From Flavimobilis marinus (GTDB lineage: Bacteria > Actinomycetota > Actinomycetes > Actinomycetales > Cellulomonadaceae): 64,000 bases of DNA. The notes beneath the pieces are model-generated. The model was not told the DNA's origin. It saw only the letters and a program-made list of their open reading frames with translations, and did not search any database. Location of the stretch: the NCBI RefSeq assembly GCF_900113055.1, contig NZ_FONZ01000006.1, positions 1,402 through 65,401 on the forward strand. The letters run 5' to 3'. Both the position numbers and the translations under genes were made by a program. Shown one piece after another: positions 50,610 through 59,354 of the stretch (the first letter of the stretch is position 1; every line of letters starts with the position of its first letter).

Positions 50610-52244
50610 ATGGAGCTGCAGCAGCCTGCCAACACCGAGCGCGCCCGCACGAGCGACCCCTTCGCCCCCGCGACGGTCCGCCACGAGGCCGCCCGCCGCC
50701 GCAGTATCGCGGTCATCTCGCACCCCGACGCCGGCAAGTCGACGATCACCGAGGCGCTCGCCCTGCACGCTCGCGTCATCAACGAGGCCGGCGCCGTGCA
50801 CGGCAAGGCGGGCCGCTCGGGCGTCATCTCCGACTGGCTCGAGATGGAGCAGACCCGCGGCATCTCGATCACGTCAGCGGCGCTGCAGTTCACCTACGAC
50901 GACGTCGTGATCAACCTGCTCGACACCCCGGGGCACGCCGACTTCTCCGAGGACACCTACCGCGTGCTCACGGCGGTCGACGCCGCGGTGATGCTGCTCG
51001 ACTCCGCCAAGGGCCTCGAACCGCAGACACTCAAGCTCTTCGAGGTCTGCCGACGCCGCGGCGTCCCCGTCATCACCTTCATCAACAAGTGGGACCGCCC
51101 CGGCCAGGAGGCGCTCGAGCTCTGCGACGAGCTCGAGACCCGGCTCGGCCTGCGTCCCACGCCAGTGACGTGGCCGATCGGCCCCTCGGGCGCCCTAGCC
51201 GGCCTGGTCGACGTCGCCTCGCAAGGGATCACGTTCTACGAGCGCGCGCCCGGTGGCGCGACGCTCGCCGTCGCCACGCCCGCCACGATGGACGAGGCCC
51301 TCGAGCGCGCCGAGCAGGACGTCACGGCCGCCGTGGAGAGTGCCGGGCTTCTCGACGCAGTGGACATCCCCTCCTTCCTCCGACTCGAGACCACGCCGCT
51401 GCTGTTCGGCGCGGCGCTGGCGAACATCGGGGTGCGCGAGCTCCTCGACGCGATCGTCCGTCTGGCCCCGGCGCCGAGCGCCCGGGTGGACCGCGCGGGG
51501 AAGCCCCGCGAGCTGGACGCTCCGTTCAGCGGTTTCGTCTTCAAGATCCAGGCCGGCATGGACCCCAACCACCGCGACCACGTGGCCTTCATCCGCGTGT
51601 GCTCCGGCGCGTTCGAGCGCGGCGCGCCGGTCGTGCACGCTCAGACCGGCCGCAGCTTCGCGACGAAGTACGCGCTGGCCGTGCTCGGGCGCGCCCGGCA
51701 CACGGTCGACGTCGCTTACCCAGGCGACGTCGTCGGGCTCGTGAACGCCACGAGCCTCGCCGTGGGCGACACGGTGCACGCGACCGGGCCCGCCGTGAAG
51801 TTCCCGCCGATGCCCGCGTTCGAGCCCGAGCACTTCGTCTCGGCGCGCCCCGCGGACCCGTCGCGGTCCAAGCAGTTCCGCAAGGGGATCGCCCAGCTCG
51901 AGCAGGAGGGCGTCGTCCAGGTGCTCGTCTCCGAGGCGCGCGGTGACGGCGCGCCGATCCTGGCCGCCGTCGGGCCGCTGCAGTTCGAGGTCGCGAGCTT
52001 CCGCATGGAGCACGAGTTCCACGCCGTCGTCGTGACGCACCCGCTCGACCTCTCGGTCGCCCGGCGCCTCGCGCCCGAGGACGCCGTCCAGCTCTCCGGT
52101 GTGCCGGGCGTCGAGCTCGCCCACCGCGGCGACGGCACGCTGCTCGCGCTGTTCCGCGACGAGTGGCGCCTGCGGGCCGTGCAGCGCGACCGGCCCGACC
52201 TGGTGCTCGCGTCCCTCATCGAGGACGGCGCGCTCACCGCGTAG
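50610..52244 (+). CDS. prfC: peptide chain release factor 3
   Basis: A 544-residue GTPase that recycles RF1/RF2 from the ribosome. G1 is HPDAGKST (residues 38-45), G2 includes TRGISITSAAL, G3 LLDTPGHADFSEDTYR and G4 FINKWDR. The RF3-specific C-terminal domain has VFKIQAGMDPNHRDHVAFIRVCSG and GPLQFEVASFRMEHEF. AAGAAGGG stands before ATG 50610. It is divergent from rnj across a 148-base region where I see no clear operator. Length is close to E. coli RF3 (529). Confidence 0.95.
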   Translation: MELQQPANTERARTSDPFAPATVRHEAARRRSIAVISHPDAGKSTITEALALHARVINEAGAVHGKAGRSGVISDWLEMEQTRGISITSAALQFTYDDVVINLLDTPGHADFSEDTYRVLTAVDAAVMLLDSAKGLEPQTLKLFEVCRRRGVPVITFINKWDRPGQEALELCDELETRLGLRPTPVTWPIGPSGALAGLVDVASQGITFYERAPGGATLAVATPATMDEALERAEQDVTAAVESAGLLDAVDIPSFLRLETTPLLFGAALANIGVRELLDAIVRLAPAPSARVDRAGKPRELDAPFSGFVFKIQAGMDPNHRDHVAFIRVCSGAFERGAPVVHAQTGRSFATKYALAVLGRARHTVDVAYPGDVVGLVNATSLAVGDTVHATGPAVKFPPMPAFEPEHFVSARPADPSRSKQFRKGIAQLEQEGVVQVLVSEARGDGAPILAAVGPLQFEVASFRMEHEFHAVVVTHPLDLSVARRLAPEDAVQLSGVPGVELAHRGDGTLLALFRDEWRLRAVQRDRPDLVLASLIEDGALTA

Positions 52245-52304
52245 CCGCGCGCCGGGCCCAGGCTCCGGGGCGTGGGCACCAGGCCCGGCTTCAGCGTGCG
52301 CTGC

Positions 52305-53177
52305 TCAGCTCGGCCCGACTGGCGGCTGCTCTCGCAGGTAGCGCGCGTCGTCGTTCACGTACGCGTAGTACAGGCCGATCAGCAGGCCACCCCCGATGAA
52401 GTTCCCGACCAGGGCGATCCCGAGGTTCGCGAGCGCGAGCCCGACCTCGATCCCGTCGCGCAGACCGACGATGAGGAACAGCACCGTGTTGGCGACCGAG
52501 TGCTCGAGCCCCAGGAACGCGAACAGGAACACCGCGACGATCATCGCGAGGCTGCGCGTGAGGTCGTCCTTGATGAGACCGTTGTAGACCAGCAGCATCG
52601 AGATGTTGATGAGCAGGTTGCACAAGATCGCTCGGACCAGCAGGTCGCCCCAGCCCGCGGCGCCCTCCGTCAGGAACGCGAGCTTGCGGTCGGAAGCCGC
52701 GATCATCAGCTCTGTCGGGCGCCCCGCGAGGATCGTCGAGAAGCGCAGGAGCAGGGCGACCAGCAGGCCGCCGAGCGCGTTCCCGAGGTAGCACAGGCCC
52801 AGGATGCGCATCGCCTCGCGCCACCGGGTGCGCTTGTAGTACGCCCCGATCGTCACGATCATCATGTTCGAGGTCAGCAGCTCGGACTTGGTGTAGTAGA
52901 TGAACACCAGGGCCCAGCCGAACGTCAGCGCCCCGGCGACGCGGCCGAGGGTGACGAGCGTGGTGCCGCCGATCGTCACGGCGTCGAACGCAGCGATCAT
53001 CGCGAAGTTCGCGGCGTACAGGACGCCGATGATGATCCCCGCCATCGCCGCGCGCTGCAGGTAGCGCCGGGCCATCGCCCCGGACATCGTGGTCTTGGTG
53101 TCCAGCGCGTCGAGCACCGTGCTGATGAAGAACTTCCCCGGGAACAGGGAACGGGGATCGGCGGCCATGCGCGCCAT
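52305..53177 (-). CDS. formate/nitrite transporter family channel
   Basis: A 290-residue FNT (FocA/NirC) channel subunit with six transmembrane segments. Family marks: GALTFGWALVFIYYTKSELLTSNMM (TM2-3 loop) and NLLINISMLLVYNGL, and LGLEHSVANTVLF carrying the pore histidine in the usual EHS(V/I)AN. Formate, nitrite or hydrosulfide could be transported. nirBD lies 3.2 kb away, so nitrite is plausible but not proven. The start may be 53177 or ATG 53168; neither has a clear ribosome binding site. Confidence 0.88.
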   Translation of the reverse strand: MARMAADPRSLFPGKFFISTVLDALDTKTTMSGAMARRYLQRAAMAGIIIGVLYAANFAMIAAFDAVTIGGTTLVTLGRVAGALTFGWALVFIYYTKSELLTSNMMIVTIGAYYKRTRWREAMRILGLCYLGNALGGLLVALLLRFSTILAGRPTELMIAASDRKLAFLTEGAAGWGDLLVRAILCNLLINISMLLVYNGLIKDDLTRSLAMIVAVFLFAFLGLEHSVANTVLFLIVGLRDGIEVGLALANLGIALVGNFIGGGLLIGLYYAYVNDDARYLREQPPVGPS

Positions 53178-53211
53178 CGTGCCACGGCCCCGCCGCCCAG
53201 GCGCAGGACGA

Positions 53212-53964
53212 TCAGGTACCGCCCTCCGCGGCGATGACCCGCGCGGCCTGGTGCGCGGTCTCGGGATCGAGGTACCGGCCGCTGCGCGGGACCGGCTGGC
53301 CGCTCGCGTCCACGTCGTAGACCAGGGGCTGGCCGGTGGGGATGTTCAGCGCGCGGAGCTCGTCTTCGTCCGAACCGTCGAGCAGGCCGACGACGGCGCG
53401 CAGCGAGTTGCCGTGCGCCACCACGAGCACGCTCCTTCCGGCGGCGAGCGCCGGCTCGACGACGTCAGTGAGCACCGGCTGCACCCGGACCATGACGTCG
53501 CGCAGCGACTCCGTCCGGGGCATCGCGGCGTCCGGCAGCGCGTCGAACGGCGGCGCGGCGCGCAGCCGCTCGAACTGCGCGTCGGACATCGCGGGGGGGC
53601 GCGTGCCGAGCGAGCGACGCCACTCGAGGAAGAGCTCCTCGCCGAACTCCGCGAGGACCTCCTCCTTCGCTCGGCCGGTCAGGGCGCCATAGCTGCGCTC
53701 GGTCAGGCGCCAGTCCGTCGTCACCTCCTCGTCCTGGCGACCCAGCGCGTCGAGGACGATCCGCGCCGTGTGTGCCGCCCGCGACAGGGGAGACGTGAAG
53801 GTCGCGTCCGGCACGAGGCCGGCGGTGCGGATCAGACCGGCAGCGTTCGCGGCCTCCGCACGGCCCCGGGCGGTGAGCTCGGCGTCGAACACGCCGGTGA
53901 AGAGCCCGGCGGCGTTGGCCGTGCTCTCGCCGTGCCGGAGCAGCAGCAGCGTCGGCGTCGGCAC
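53212..53964 (-). CDS. gpmA: 2,3-bisphosphoglycerate-dependent phosphoglycerate mutase
   Basis: A 250-residue glycolytic enzyme interconverting 3- and 2-phosphoglycerate. The phosphohistidine motif is LLLRHGESTANAAGLFTG, then RLTERSYGALTG and VVAHGNSLRAVV with the second catalytic His; GQPLVYDVD near the C terminus fits the dPGM class rather than the broad phosphatase branch. GTG 53964 has AAGGGGG upstream. Confidence 0.93.
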   Translation of the reverse strand: MPTPTLLLLRHGESTANAAGLFTGVFDAELTARGRAEAANAAGLIRTAGLVPDATFTSPLSRAAHTARIVLDALGRQDEEVTTDWRLTERSYGALTGRAKEEVLAEFGEELFLEWRRSLGTRPPAMSDAQFERLRAAPPFDALPDAAMPRTESLRDVMVRVQPVLTDVVEPALAAGRSVLVVAHGNSLRAVVGLLDGSDEDELRALNIPTGQPLVYDVDASGQPVPRSGRYLDPETAHQAARVIAAEGGT

Positions 53965-54041
53965 CTCGTGCCCCCTTCGCGGAACGGACCAGATCAGTCC
54001 GGCCAGGCTACGCCGGGACCGGCGTCAGCCGCAGGCTGGGC

Positions 54042-54269
54042 TCACGGGCCGGTGGCGGGCACCGCGACCTCGAGGCCGCGGCACGTCTCGGGCCGCAGGT
54101 CGCACCGGGCGCGCAGCTCCTCGGCTCCTTGCTGCACGGTCGTGACGATCCGCTCGATCTCCTCGGGAGAGACCGTCGCGGGCTCGCGCTCCGGCAGGAG
54201 CCACCAGGCCGAGCCGACGACGACGCTCCCCGCGACCAGGACGTGCAGGAGCCGTTCGGTCAGCGTCAC
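54042..54269 (-). CDS. small membrane-anchored protein, hypothetical
   Basis: A 75-residue protein: one N-terminal transmembrane segment (about residues 6-24, LLHVLVAGSVVVGSAWWLL) and a soluble helical domain with two cysteines (CDLRPETC) that could form a disulfide outside the cell. GTG 54269 is preferred over GTG 54275 because GAGGGG lies six bases upstream of it. No family recognised. Confidence 0.5.
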   Translation of the reverse strand: MTLTERLLHVLVAGSVVVGSAWWLLPEREPATVSPEEIERIVTTVQQGAEELRARCDLRPETCRGLEVAVPATGP

Positions 54270-54323
54270 CGGCACCCCTCGACGTCACGTCCGGTCGCGC
54301 CTGCCGCGACCGGTGGGCACAGG

Positions 54324-54464
54324 CTAGCGCTCAGCCGCAGGTGCTCGCGGGGGTGCCGGCGACGCGCTGGACCGTCCCGCCTTGTCCTGGGCGAGCAGGA
54401 AGGCTCCCCCGCCCAGGATGGCGGTGACGACGGCGGTGGACGTGACGACAACAACGGTGCGCAT
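54324..54464 (-). CDS. small membrane protein, hypothetical
   Basis: A 46-residue peptide starting at ATG 54464, which has a strong AAGGGGA site six bases before it. One transmembrane segment (about 3-24, VVVVTSTAVVTAILGGGAF) is followed by a short Ser/Pro/Ala-rich tail ending in PAAER. It is separate from, but near, another small membrane protein gene at 54042 on the same strand. Confidence 0.45.
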   Translation of the reverse strand: MRTVVVVTSTAVVTAILGGGAFLLAQDKAGRSSASPAPPRAPAAER

Positions 54465-54587
54465 GAATCCCCTTTGATCCGATGCTTGGCCGCGCCCCCG
54501 CGGCGACTTCCCCCGAAATCCCCGGAATGTCGGGGCCGAGCGCACAGTAGCGGCACCGCATCAACGACGTCTAGGGGTTGTCCAGGG

Positions 54588-55298
54588 TCAGACGTCCCGC
54601 ATCTGCTGCGCCTCGCAGCGCACACCACCCGCGCCGTCGGGCTCCACGCGGTAGGTGCGCGCGCCGGGGCGCTCGGCCAGGTGCGCCACGACCCGGCCGT
54701 CGACCGCGTGGACGGCCGCTCCGTCGTCGGCGGCCCAGCCACCCGGCAGCGCACCCGAGGCGACGACGCCGTGGTGGTGCGGGCGGCGCTGCTCCTCGCC
54801 GTCGTAGTGCGGGCAGAAGCTCCCCGCCAGGAACCCCATGCCACCGTGCCAGGCCGCCACCTCGGGGCCGAGCGCGTCGGTCGAGCACGCCTCGAACCAG
54901 CAGTTCGCCCCTGCGGAGACGCCCGCGAGCACCAGGTCACGCGTCGCGGTGATCTCCCGCAGCGCCGCGGTGACGCCGTGCAGGTCCCAGAGCGCCATCA
55001 GGTTCACGGTGCTGCCGCCGCCGACCATGAGCAGGTCGACGCCGGCGAGCACCTCGCGCACGTCGGACGTGCGGCGACGGAACAGCTCCAGCACGCGCGT
55101 CTCGCAGTCGAGCGACGCGTAGGCGGACTCGAACCGGTCCACGTACTCCGCGGCGTCGCCCGACGCGGTCGGCACGAAGCACACGGTGGGCCGCTCGCGC
55201 CCGGTGAGCCCGAGGGCGAACCGGTCGAACGCCGTGGCCGCGCCGTCGTCGGACATGGAGAAGCCGCCGCCGCCCATGGCGAGGATGTGGGTCGTCAT
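54588..55298 (-). CDS. peptidase E family (S51) protein
   Basis: A 236-residue peptidase S51/dipeptidase E-like protein, whose best-known member cleaves Asp-Xaa dipeptides. The N terminus ILAMGGGGFSM, LLMVGGGSTVNLMALW and the nucleophile elbow LAGVSAGANCWFEACSTD are typical, with HYDGEEQRR near the C-terminal part of the active site. Actinobacterial relatives form a separate branch, so the peptide specificity is uncertain. Leaderless start at 55298 after TACGTT. Confidence 0.85.
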   Translation of the reverse strand: MTTHILAMGGGGFSMSDDGAATAFDRFALGLTGRERPTVCFVPTASGDAAEYVDRFESAYASLDCETRVLELFRRRTSDVREVLAGVDLLMVGGGSTVNLMALWDLHGVTAALREITATRDLVLAGVSAGANCWFEACSTDALGPEVAAWHGGMGFLAGSFCPHYDGEEQRRPHHHGVVASGALPGGWAADDGAAVHAVDGRVVAHLAERPGARTYRVEPDGAGGVRCEAQQMRDV

Positions 55299-55304
55299 GC
55301 GCCC

Positions 55305-55310
55305 AACGTA
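55305..55310 (-). promoter_or_regulatory. -10 box, leaderless promoter
   Basis: TACGTT on the minus strand ends six bases before the ATG at 55298. Confidence 0.5.
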
Positions 55311-55352
55311 TCGGTGGCTGTGACGCAGATCGCGATGGTCCTGGTGCCGCAC

Positions 55353-55358
55353 TAGGGT
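55353..55358 (+). promoter_or_regulatory. -10 box, leaderless promoter
   Basis: TAGGGT ends seven bases before the ATG at 55366. Confidence 0.5.
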
Positions 55359-55365
55359 GCTGGGT

Positions 55366-56271
55366 ATGCCAGCCGCCGACGACGCCCGTCCCCTGGAGAC
55401 CGCTCCAGCCCCCGGGATCAACGTCACCCTGTCCACGGCGTCGGTGTACCCGCGCAAGGCGCCGTACGCCTTCGAGATGGCCGCTGACCTGGGCTTCGAC
55501 GGCGTCGAGGTCATGGTCTGGGGGGACAAGGTCACCCAGGACGACGTCGCGCTCTCGCACCTGTCCGCGGACTTCGACATGCCCATCCGCTCGATCCACG
55601 CCCCCACGCTGATCGTCAGCCAGCAGGTATGGGGGGCCAAGCCGGGGCCCAAGCTCGCCAAGACCGTGGACATGGCCCACTCGCTCGGCGCGAGCACCGT
55701 CGTCGTGCACCCGCCGTTCGCGTGGCAGCGCAAGTACTCGCGCAAGTTCGTCGACGAGGTGCGCGACCTCACGGAGGACTCGGGCATCACGATCGCGGTC
55801 GAGAACATGTACCCGTGGCGCGGCCGCAAGCGCGACTACATGGCGTACCTGCCCGGCTGGGACCCCACGGAGCACGACTACGACGCCGTCACCCTCGACG
55901 TCTCCCACGCCGCGAGCTCGCGGCAGTCCTGCCTGGACCTCATGCGGATCTTCGGCGACCGTCTGCGGCACATCCACCTCACCGACGGCACCGACTCGGG
56001 CCGCGACGAGCACCTGGTGCCCGGGCGCGGCACCCAGCCGGTCCGCGAGCTGCTCGCTGAGATCGTGCACCACGGCTGGCAGGGCGACGTAGCCATCGAG
56101 ATCGGCACCCGCAAGGCCCGCACGGCCGCGGAACGCTGCGACGACGTGCGCCAGGCCCTGGCCTTCGCCCGCACCTACCTGACCCCCGGCGCGCACCCCG
56201 AGTTCGTGCCGACGCCCTCGCACCACCGGCCCGACGACGCGTGGGAGGCTCCGACCACCGTGCTCGAGTAG
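55366..56271 (+). CDS. sugar phosphate isomerase/epimerase family protein
   Basis: A 301-residue xylose-isomerase-like TIM barrel protein. INVTLSTASVYPRKAPYAFEMAADLGFDGVEVM is the first barrel unit; metal ligands are expected in AVENMYPW (Glu), TLDVSHAASS (Asp/His), RHIHLTDG (His) and VAIEIGT (Glu). Similar to endonuclease IV/IolI-type barrels; the substrate is unknown. ATG 55366 follows a TAGGGT box. The C terminus has a His/Pro-rich tail (PTPSHHRPDD). Confidence 0.78.
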   Translation: MPAADDARPLETAPAPGINVTLSTASVYPRKAPYAFEMAADLGFDGVEVMVWGDKVTQDDVALSHLSADFDMPIRSIHAPTLIVSQQVWGAKPGPKLAKTVDMAHSLGASTVVVHPPFAWQRKYSRKFVDEVRDLTEDSGITIAVENMYPWRGRKRDYMAYLPGWDPTEHDYDAVTLDVSHAASSRQSCLDLMRIFGDRLRHIHLTDGTDSGRDEHLVPGRGTQPVRELLAEIVHHGWQGDVAIEIGTRKARTAAERCDDVRQALAFARTYLTPGAHPEFVPTPSHHRPDDAWEAPTTVLE

Positions 56272-56298
56272 CCGGACGCGGCGGACGTCACACCCCGG

Positions 56299-56316
56299 CT
56301 GGGCCGAACGGCCCGG
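56299..56316 (+). terminator. hairpin after isomerase-like gene
   Basis: CTGGGCC-GAAC-GGCCCGG forms a 7-bp stem with a tetraloop 27 bases after the stop; it separates this gene from nirB. Confidence 0.5.
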
Positions 56317-56394
56317 ACGGGCGGACAAGCCGATACGGACGATGGAACATCGGCGCGCTGACCGCGGCCGGACCCCGAGACGAAGAGGGACCTC

Positions 56395-58968
56395 ATGAGC
56401 ACCCAGACCCCCGGACGCGTCGTCGTCGTGGGCGGCGGCATGGTCGCCCACAAGTTCGCCGACGAGCTGTGCCGCACGTCGCCCGACGGCGACTGGACGC
56501 TCACCGTGATCGGTGACGAGCCGAGCGCCCCGTACGACCGCGTGCACCTGTCGGAGTACTTCGACGGCCGCAGCCCCGAGGCCCTGGTCATGGACCAGAC
56601 GCCGTGGTCCGACCCGCGCGTCACGCTGGTCATCGGCGACGCGGTCGACCGCCTCGACCTGGACCAGCGCGCGGTCGTGACCCGCTCCGGCCGGGTCGAG
56701 CCGTACGACAACCTGGTGCTCGCCACAGGCTCGTGGGCGTGGACGCCCCGCACCGAGGGCACCGACCTCCCGGGCGTGTTCAGCTACCGGACGATGGCCG
56801 ACGTCGTGGGCCTGCGCGAGTGGATCGCGCTGCGATCGGAGAAGCTCGGGCGCCCGCTGTCTGGCGCCGTCGTCGGCGGTGGCGTGCTCGGCCTCGAGGC
56901 CGCGGCCGCCCTGCAGAAGCTCGGCGCGAGCGCGACCGTCGTGGAGTTCGCGGACCGCCTGATGAACGTCCAGCTCGACGCCGGCGGTGGCGAGGCGCTG
57001 CGCGTGCTCATCACCGACATGGGCATCGACGTGCGCACCGCGACCGGCGCCACGCGCCTGGGCCCTGCGGGTGACGGCCCCGTCGCCACGATGGACCTGT
57101 CCGACGGCTCGACCATCCCCGCCGACGTCGTGGTGTTCTCGACCGGCATCCGCCCGCGCGACCGCCTGGCCCGCGAGTCCGGCCTGGCGATCGGCGACCG
57201 CGGCGGCGTCGTCGTGGGCCCGACGTGCCGCACGTCGGACACCGCGGTGTGGGCGATCGGCGAGTGCGCGTCGTTCGAGAACGAGGCCACCGGCCTGGTG
57301 GCGCCCGGCAACGCGATGGCCGAGGTCGTCGTCGACCAGCTGTTCGGTGGACGCAAGACGTACGAGCGCTTCCCCGAGGGCACCAAGCTCAAGGGCGTCG
57401 GGATCGACGCCGCCAGCTTCGGCGACATCTTCGCGCTCACCCCGGGCGCGCTCGAGGTCAGCTTCTCCGACCCCGTCGCCAAGACCTACAAGAAGCTCGT
57501 GGTGTCCGACGACGCCCAGACGCTGCTCGGCGGCGTGTTCGTCGGCGACATCGCGCTGTACTCCTCGCTGCGCCCGCTGCTCGACCGCCCGCTCGGCGCG
57601 GACCCGTCGGCGTTCCTCGCCCCCGAGGGCGGCGGCGGACTCCCGAGCGTGGACCTGCCCGACGACGTCGTCGTCTGCTCGTGCGCGAACGTCACCGCCG
57701 GCACGGTGCGCGACGCGGTCACGCACCAGGGCTGCATGAACGTCGGCGACGTGAAGGCCTGCACCAAGGCCGGGACCGTCTGCGGGTCCTGCGTCCCGCT
57801 GCTGACGAAGATCGTCAACACCACCCTGGAGAAGAACGGCATCGCCGTCTCGCGCGCCATGTGCGAGCACTTCGAGATGGGCCGCGCCGAGCTGTTCGAG
57901 CTCGTGCGCCACGAGGGCCTGCGCACGTTCACCGAGGTCATCGGCGCGCACGGCACCGGCCGCGGCTGCGCCGTCTGCAAGCCCGTCGTCGCCTCGATCC
58001 TGTCGTCCCTCGGGTTCGGGCACGTGCTCGAGCGCGAGCACGCCGCGATCCAGGACACCAACGACCACGTGCTCGCCAACATGCAGAAGGACGGCACCTA
58101 CTCGGTGGTCCCGCGCGTGCCCGGCGGCGAGATCACGCCCGAGCGCCTCATGGTGCTCGGCGAGGTCGCGCAGGAGTTCGGTCTGCACACGCGCATCACG
58201 GGCGCGCAGCGCATCGCGATGTTCGGCGCGCGGATCGACCAGCTGCCCGATATCTGGAAGCGGCTCGTCGACGCCGGCTTCGAGTCCGGTCAGGCGTACG
58301 GCAAGTCGCTGCGCGCGGTGAAGTCCTGCGTCGGGCAGGCGTGGTGCCGGTTCGGCGTCCAGGACTCCGTCGGCATGGCCGTGAAGATCGAGATGCGTTA
58401 CCGGGGCCTGCGTTCCCCGCACAAGTTCAAGATCGGCGTCTCGGGCTGCGCGCGCGAGTGCGCGGAGGCCCGCGGCAAGGACGTCGGCGTCATCGCGACG
58501 GAGAAGGGCTGGAACGTCTACGTCGGCGGCAACGGCGGCTTCACGCCGCGGCACGCGGACCTGCTTGCCGAGGACCTCGACGACGACGGCCTGATCCGCG
58601 TGATCGACCGCTTCCTCGCGTTCTACATCCGCTCGGCCGACCGCCTGCAGCGCACCGCGCCGTGGGTGGCCGAGTACCCCGGCGGCATCCCCGAGCTGCG
58701 CAAGGTGCTGGTGGACGACGTCCTCGGGATCGGCGCCGAGCTCGACGCCTCGATGGCCGAGCACGTGGAGTCCTACGAGGACGAGTGGCGCGCGACGCTC
58801 GACGACCCGGAGAAGCTCCGCCGGTTCGTGTCGTTCGTCAACGCGCCCGACCAGCACGACCCCGACCTCGCCTACACCTCGGAGCGCGGGCAGGTCCGCC
58901 CCGCCCGTCCCGGTGAGAAGGCCGATAACAACCCCGTGATCGCCCGCCACCTGGAGGTTCGCAAGTGA
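56395..58968 (+). CDS. nirB: nitrite reductase (NADH) large subunit
   Basis: An 857-residue assimilatory nitrite reductase that reduces nitrite to ammonia in the cytoplasm. Domains in order: FAD/NAD-binding oxidoreductase (VVVVGGGMVAHKFADEL and GAVVGGGVLGLEAAAALQKLG), BFD-like [2Fe-2S] domains (VVCSCANVTAGTV, CTKAGTVCGSCV, RGCAVCKPVV), and the sulfite/nitrite reductase half with siroheme/[4Fe-4S] cysteines in KSCVGQAWCRFG and KIGVSGCARECAEA. AAGAGGG lies before ATG 56395. First gene of nirB-nirD-cysG with GTGA/ATGA overlaps throughout. Confidence 0.96.
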   Translation: MSTQTPGRVVVVGGGMVAHKFADELCRTSPDGDWTLTVIGDEPSAPYDRVHLSEYFDGRSPEALVMDQTPWSDPRVTLVIGDAVDRLDLDQRAVVTRSGRVEPYDNLVLATGSWAWTPRTEGTDLPGVFSYRTMADVVGLREWIALRSEKLGRPLSGAVVGGGVLGLEAAAALQKLGASATVVEFADRLMNVQLDAGGGEALRVLITDMGIDVRTATGATRLGPAGDGPVATMDLSDGSTIPADVVVFSTGIRPRDRLARESGLAIGDRGGVVVGPTCRTSDTAVWAIGECASFENEATGLVAPGNAMAEVVVDQLFGGRKTYERFPEGTKLKGVGIDAASFGDIFALTPGALEVSFSDPVAKTYKKLVVSDDAQTLLGGVFVGDIALYSSLRPLLDRPLGADPSAFLAPEGGGGLPSVDLPDDVVVCSCANVTAGTVRDAVTHQGCMNVGDVKACTKAGTVCGSCVPLLTKIVNTTLEKNGIAVSRAMCEHFEMGRAELFELVRHEGLRTFTEVIGAHGTGRGCAVCKPVVASILSSLGFGHVLEREHAAIQDTNDHVLANMQKDGTYSVVPRVPGGEITPERLMVLGEVAQEFGLHTRITGAQRIAMFGARIDQLPDIWKRLVDAGFESGQAYGKSLRAVKSCVGQAWCRFGVQDSVGMAVKIEMRYRGLRSPHKFKIGVSGCARECAEARGKDVGVIATEKGWNVYVGGNGGFTPRHADLLAEDLDDDGLIRVIDRFLAFYIRSADRLQRTAPWVAEYPGGIPELRKVLVDDVLGIGAELDASMAEHVESYEDEWRATLDDPEKLRRFVSFVNAPDQHDPDLAYTSERGQVRPARPGEKADNNPVIARHLEVRK

Positions 58969-59354
58969 CCGCATGGATCGACGTCTGCGCTCTGGAGGAC
59001 CTGGTGCCCGAGCGCGGGGCCGCGGCGCTCCTCGAGGGCACCCAGATCGCCGTGTTCCGCCTGCTCGACGACGAGGTCGTCGCCGTGCAGCAGAAGGACC
59101 CGTTCTCCGGGGCGAACGTGCTCTCCCGCGGGCTCGTCGGCTCCGCCGGAGACCGCACGATCGTGTCCTCGCCGATGTACAAGCAGGTCTGGGACGTGCG
59201 CACGGGCGAGTGCCTGGACGCTGCGGGAAAGACGCCTCAGGACCTCGCGAGCTACCCCGCGCGGGTGGCCGACGGGCGCGTCGAGGTGCAGGCGGTGGCG
59301 CGCGTGGTCGAGCCTGTCGCTGAGCCCGGGGCCGACGACGAGGTGGGCCGATGA
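58965..59354 (+). CDS. nirD: nitrite reductase (NADH) small subunit
   Basis: A 129-residue NirD, with a Rieske-like fold (VCALEDLVPERGAAALLEGTQIAVFRL, then DPFSGANVLSRGLVG and YKQVWDVRTGECLDA). As in known NirD proteins the Rieske cluster ligands are missing, so it is structural or regulatory for NirB. GTG 58965 overlaps the nirB stop. Confidence 0.93.
   Translation: MTAWIDVCALEDLVPERGAAALLEGTQIAVFRLLDDEVVAVQQKDPFSGANVLSRGLVGSAGDRTIVSSPMYKQVWDVRTGECLDAAGKTPQDLASYPARVADGRVEVQAVARVVEPVAEPGADDEVGR

Noticed and set aside
56333-56348. Possible GlnR box before nirB (ATAC and GGAAC)
   Set aside because: The half-sites are seven rather than six bases apart and only loosely match the consensus, so it is too weak to annotate, although nirB is a known type of GlnR target.
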